A stretch of 64,000 bases of DNA from Streptococcus suis. GTDB lineage: Bacteria > Bacillota > Bacilli > Lactobacillales > Streptococcaceae. Numbering within the stretch: position 1 is the first letter of the stretch; each line of letters begins with the position of its first letter. Under the pieces are notes generated by a model. The model worked only from the letters and a program-made list of their open reading frames with translations, searched no databases and was not told where the DNA came from. This document shows positions 61,649-64,000 of the stretch, in pieces. The stretch is from the NCBI RefSeq assembly GCF_002964575.1, contig NZ_POQQ01000041.1, forward strand, positions 62,001-126,000. Direction: 5' to 3'. Position numbers and translations under genes: made by a program.

Positions 61649-63424
61649 ATGAAGAAAATGAAGAAATTTGCTCTTGCAGGGGTTAGCTTGCTTTCCCTAG
61701 CAATCTTAGCAGCTTGTCAAAGTAAAGAAAGCACGAGCTCAATTGATTTATCTTTTGAGTCTGAAGTGACCCATGAGGGTCAGGCAATCAGTGGTGGGCA
61801 GTTTAAGTATGCCTTGGTTGCATCTGCACCATCCACGGGTATTTTGTTAGATGAGCTTGCTCAGACGGGAGTGGATGCTCCGTTTGCCTCTATGGTTGAT
61901 ATTTCTATGTTTGGCTATAATGCAGACCGTAAATTGGATGATTCAGGACTTGCTAAGGCTGAATTTGATGTGGATGCCAAAACTGTCACTGTTCGTTTGA
62001 CAGGCAAGGATTACAAGTGGTCAGATGGTCAACCGTTTACTATCGATGACTATATTTTCACTATTGAGCAGTTGGCTAGTCCGGATTATACTGGTGTCCG
62101 TGCTGATACAACCTACACCAATATTGTTGGTTTCGAAGAGCTACAGGCAGGAACAGCTAGTGAAATTTCAGGCGTCAAGAAAGTTGACGACTATACAGTT
62201 GTTCTGACTGTCAAAGAGATGTCGCCTTCTATGATGTATGCAGGTGGTGGAGTTCCTGAATTGGTTATGCCCAAGCATATTTTCAAGGATATTGCGGTCA
62301 AAGATTGGGAATCAAGTGAATATGCTCGTACTGCCAAAGTTGTTGGGATGGGACCTTACAAGGTCAAGGAAATTGTCAGCGGCGAATCAGTTACCTATGT
62401 ACCAAATGAATATTACTTCAAAGGAAAAGTTAAGCTAGATAGTTACAAGATTGATATCGTTTCTCCAGACACCATCGTTTCTGAGATGAAAGCCGGAAAC
62501 TATGACTTGGCTGAAATGCCAACCGACCAATACGAAGCCTACAAAGACCTTACCAATATTACCTTGCTTGGTAGTCTAGATGGTATCTACAACTATATCG
62601 GTTTTAATCTTGGGACATACGATGAAGCAAGTGGTAAGAACGTGACCAATCCAGACGCTAAGATGAACAATGTCAAATTGCGTCAAGCCATGGGTTATGC
62701 CTTGGATAATGCTGCTATCGGCGAAAAATTATACAATGGCTTGTATCACCCAACCAACTCACTCATCATTTCCTTCTTTGGCGATGTGCATGATGCTGAT
62801 TTAGCAGGCTATAGCTATGACCCTGAAAAAGCTAAACAATTGCTGGATGAAGCTGGTTACAAGGATGTCGACGGTGATGGAATCCGTGAAGATGCCAATG
62901 GCAAACCGCTGAAGATCAATGTCGCTGCTCAGAAATCAACTGAAACGCAGGAAACCATGGTGCAACAATACTTGACATGGTGGAAGGAAATTGGTCTGAA
63001 TGTGGAGCTTTACACTGGAAGAACCATCGAATACAACACCTTCTATGAATCCATTGCAGCCAACGACGAGGGAATTGATGTTTACCTTGCAGCTTGGATT
63101 GCTGGTCTAGATCCGGATCCAACTTCATTGTGGGGACCTGAAGCTATGTACAACTATACTCGATTTGTTTCTGATGAGAATACAGCTCTCTTAAACAAGA
63201 TTGCTTCTGCGGAATCATTTGATGAAGCGAAGAACATTGCGAATTACAAGGCTTGGCAAGAATATGCCTTTGAGCAAGCATTTGCTATTCCAACCCTCGA
63301 ACGTGAAAGTATTACTGCCGTAAACAAACGCGTTAAATACTATGACGTTTACATTGGTTCAAACAGCAAGTCAAGTCCTGAAAAGATTGAATTGACAGCT
63401 GAAAAAGGTGTTGCTGCAAAATAG
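61649..63424 (+). CDS. Oligopeptide ABC transporter substrate-binding lipoprotein
   Basis: Secreted lipoprotein of 591 aa, solute-binding family 5 (OppA/AmiA type). The signal peptide MKKMKKFALAGVSLLSLAIL ends in the lipobox LAAC, with the lipidated Cys at about residue 23. The family features DYKWSDGQPFTIDDYIFTIEQL and NNVKLRQAMGYALDNAAIGEKLYNG are present. It captures peptides for import. No permease or ATPase genes follow, so it works with an Opp system encoded elsewhere. AAAGGGG lies before the ATG. Confidence 0.93.
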   Translation: MKKMKKFALAGVSLLSLAILAACQSKESTSSIDLSFESEVTHEGQAISGGQFKYALVASAPSTGILLDELAQTGVDAPFASMVDISMFGYNADRKLDDSGLAKAEFDVDAKTVTVRLTGKDYKWSDGQPFTIDDYIFTIEQLASPDYTGVRADTTYTNIVGFEELQAGTASEISGVKKVDDYTVVLTVKEMSPSMMYAGGGVPELVMPKHIFKDIAVKDWESSEYARTAKVVGMGPYKVKEIVSGESVTYVPNEYYFKGKVKLDSYKIDIVSPDTIVSEMKAGNYDLAEMPTDQYEAYKDLTNITLLGSLDGIYNYIGFNLGTYDEASGKNVTNPDAKMNNVKLRQAMGYALDNAAIGEKLYNGLYHPTNSLIISFFGDVHDADLAGYSYDPEKAKQLLDEAGYKDVDGDGIREDANGKPLKINVAAQKSTETQETMVQQYLTWWKEIGLNVELYTGRTIEYNTFYESIAANDEGIDVYLAAWIAGLDPDPTSLWGPEAMYNYTRFVSDENTALLNKIASAESFDEAKNIANYKAWQEYAFEQAFAIPTLERESITAVNKRVKYYDVYIGSNSKSSPEKIELTAEKGVAAK

Positions 63425-63557
63425 GTTGAAATCTATAATCCGATTGTTGTAATAGAAAATAGGGAAATCATTGTTTAAAAGGACTCCAAAACCTCCTGAG
63501 GTTGAGTATCGTGAAGCAGTGGATTGTAATGTTATTATGGTTAGTCATTCGTAAATT
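63425..63557. other. Intergenic stretch after the lipoprotein gene
   Basis: About 130 bp before the MITE-like element. A short stem (CCAAAACCTCCTGAGGTTG) is the only structure noticed, and no gene is supported. Confidence 0.5.
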
Positions 63558-63661
63558 ATACTCTTCGAAAATCAAAATCAGACGTTGTTGACTTGATTTG
63601 ATGAACTTCAGTTCTATCTGCATCTGCGTCGCCTAGTCTGTTTTTGATTTTCATTGAGTAT
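63558..63661. repeat. MITE-like 104-bp element with terminal inverted repeats
   Basis: The ends ATACTC...GAAAATCAAAA and TTTTGATTTTC...GAGTAT form 26-bp terminal inverted repeats with four mismatches. The element resembles the small intergenic repeats with ATACTC/GAGTAT ends that I know from other streptococci. It has no coding capacity. It lies between the lipoprotein gene and a broken membrane-protein gene. Confidence 0.75.
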
Positions 63662-63678
63662 TAGTTCCCAATGTCATA

Positions 63679-63939
63679 GTGTTTTTAAAATTAGTAATCG
63701 CCTTTATTTTTTGGGGAGTCGTAACCATTTTTGATGTTCAGTCAGTATCAAGGTGGACAACCGGTGAAGTTGATGTTATTAAGGGGTAGAATAGTTTGGA
63801 GTCTAGTAGGAGGTTTAACCCTCTCAACTTCCTTGTTGCTTTGGGTCAAATCTTAGGAACCTATGGTACAGCAGTTACGACGGTAATTGCTGTACCCATT
63901 CTTTATAGAGTACTCAAAGGTTTACATCATCGCAATTAG
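63679..63939 (+). pseudogene. Membrane-protein gene remnant with one in-frame stop
   Basis: One frame runs from a GTG at 63679 to a TAG at 63937-63939 and is broken only by a TAG at 63787-63789. The first part reads FLKLVIAFIFWGVVTIFDVQSV and the second includes NPLNFLVALGQILGTYGTAVTTVIAVPILYRVL; both are hydrophobic and look like two transmembrane helices of one protein. No ribosome-binding site is seen at the GTG. The family is not recognised. It may be the C-terminal end of a transporter truncated near the MITE-like element. Confidence 0.45.
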
Positions 63940-63949
63940 TTTAGCATAG

Positions 63950-63988
63950 AAAAAAGCTTGAGGATTGCAATTTTCTCAAGCTTTCTTA
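63950..63988 (+). terminator. Stem-loop at the right edge of the window
   Basis: AAAGCTTGAG and CTCAAGCTTTC pair around an 11-base loop, followed by a T-rich stretch. It ends the broken membrane gene or belongs to a gene beyond the window. Confidence 0.7.
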
Positions 63989-64000
63989 CTGTGTTATTTA

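Overview
The window is chromosomal DNA of a low-GC Gram-positive coccus of the order Lactobacillales. It is most likely a Streptococcus, and gene order and protein sequences look to me like Streptococcus suis. The evidence is the ftsA-ftsZ-ylmE-sepF-ylmG-ylmH-divIVA division cluster followed by a T-box and ileS, an SMK-type SAM leader before metK, a preQ1-II leader before queT, mevalonate-pathway genes instead of the MEP pathway, and a par/Fst-type toxin locus. No database search was possible, so the species name is an inference. Most genes are housekeeping genes on the + strand with short spacing. No rRNA, tRNA, complete insertion sequence or CRISPR array was seen.

Layout: 1-5042 is the 3' part of the division/cell-wall (dcw) region, from partial ftsA to divIVA. 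5047-8514 is an Ile-specific T-box that precedes a GNAT acetyltransferase gene and then ileS. 8588-11809 (minus) holds a DUF1827 gene, a NUDIX hydrolase and clpE, the last with a vegetative promoter and a CtsR-like operator. 12028-15753 holds a YkuJ-type protein, an amino-acid ABC permease and ATPase, folD, and a minus-strand zinc metallopeptidase. 15919-21218 is the xseA-xseB-ispA-tlyA-argR-recN operon. 21314-23913 holds degV, a GDSL esterase, a YpmS-like protein and hup. 23920-24960 is a scar of a mobile element beside hup: tandem repeats, the C-terminus of a tyrosine integrase, and a RelBE-type toxin-antitoxin pair with its own promoter and operator.

25227-32358 holds a GNAT gene, the upper mevalonate genes (mvaA, mvaS and thiolase, minus strand), gpmA, a glyoxalase and a peptidoglycan deacetylase. 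32384-38281 holds a DEAD-box helicase, an oxidoreductase, udk, a PadR regulator, a DUF1294 protein, a free Met-R-sulfoxide reductase and dnaX. 38478-38767 is a complete type I toxin-antitoxin locus of the Fst/par class with an unannotated 30-aa toxin. 38901-43871 holds a DUF3272-like protein, birA, an M42 peptidase, a HEPN-like/CBS protein, a dCMP deaminase, and metK behind an SMK box enlarged by three 39-bp repeats. 44182-49265 holds murA, a GNAT gene, map, a BrkB-family protein, gtrA, queT and a long imperfect-palindrome intergenic repeat. 49266-55664 holds an aldo/keto reductase, tex, sprT, a YvlB/YvlC-like pair, lysA and yneF. 55752-61468 is a compact run: murI, rdgB, yfcE, cbpB, xerD-like, scpA, scpB, rluB, yidD. 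The window ends with an oligopeptide-binding lipoprotein, a MITE-like repeat and a broken membrane-protein gene.

The most noteworthy points are the repeat-expanded SMK riboswitch, the Fst-type toxin locus with its direct repeats intact, a CBS protein with a HEPN-type RNxxxH motif, an acetyltransferase placed under an isoleucine T-box, a set of genes whose -10 box lies only 6-9 nt before the start codon with no Shine-Dalgarno (apparently leaderless), and a XerD homologue without recognisable catalytic residues upstream of scpAB.
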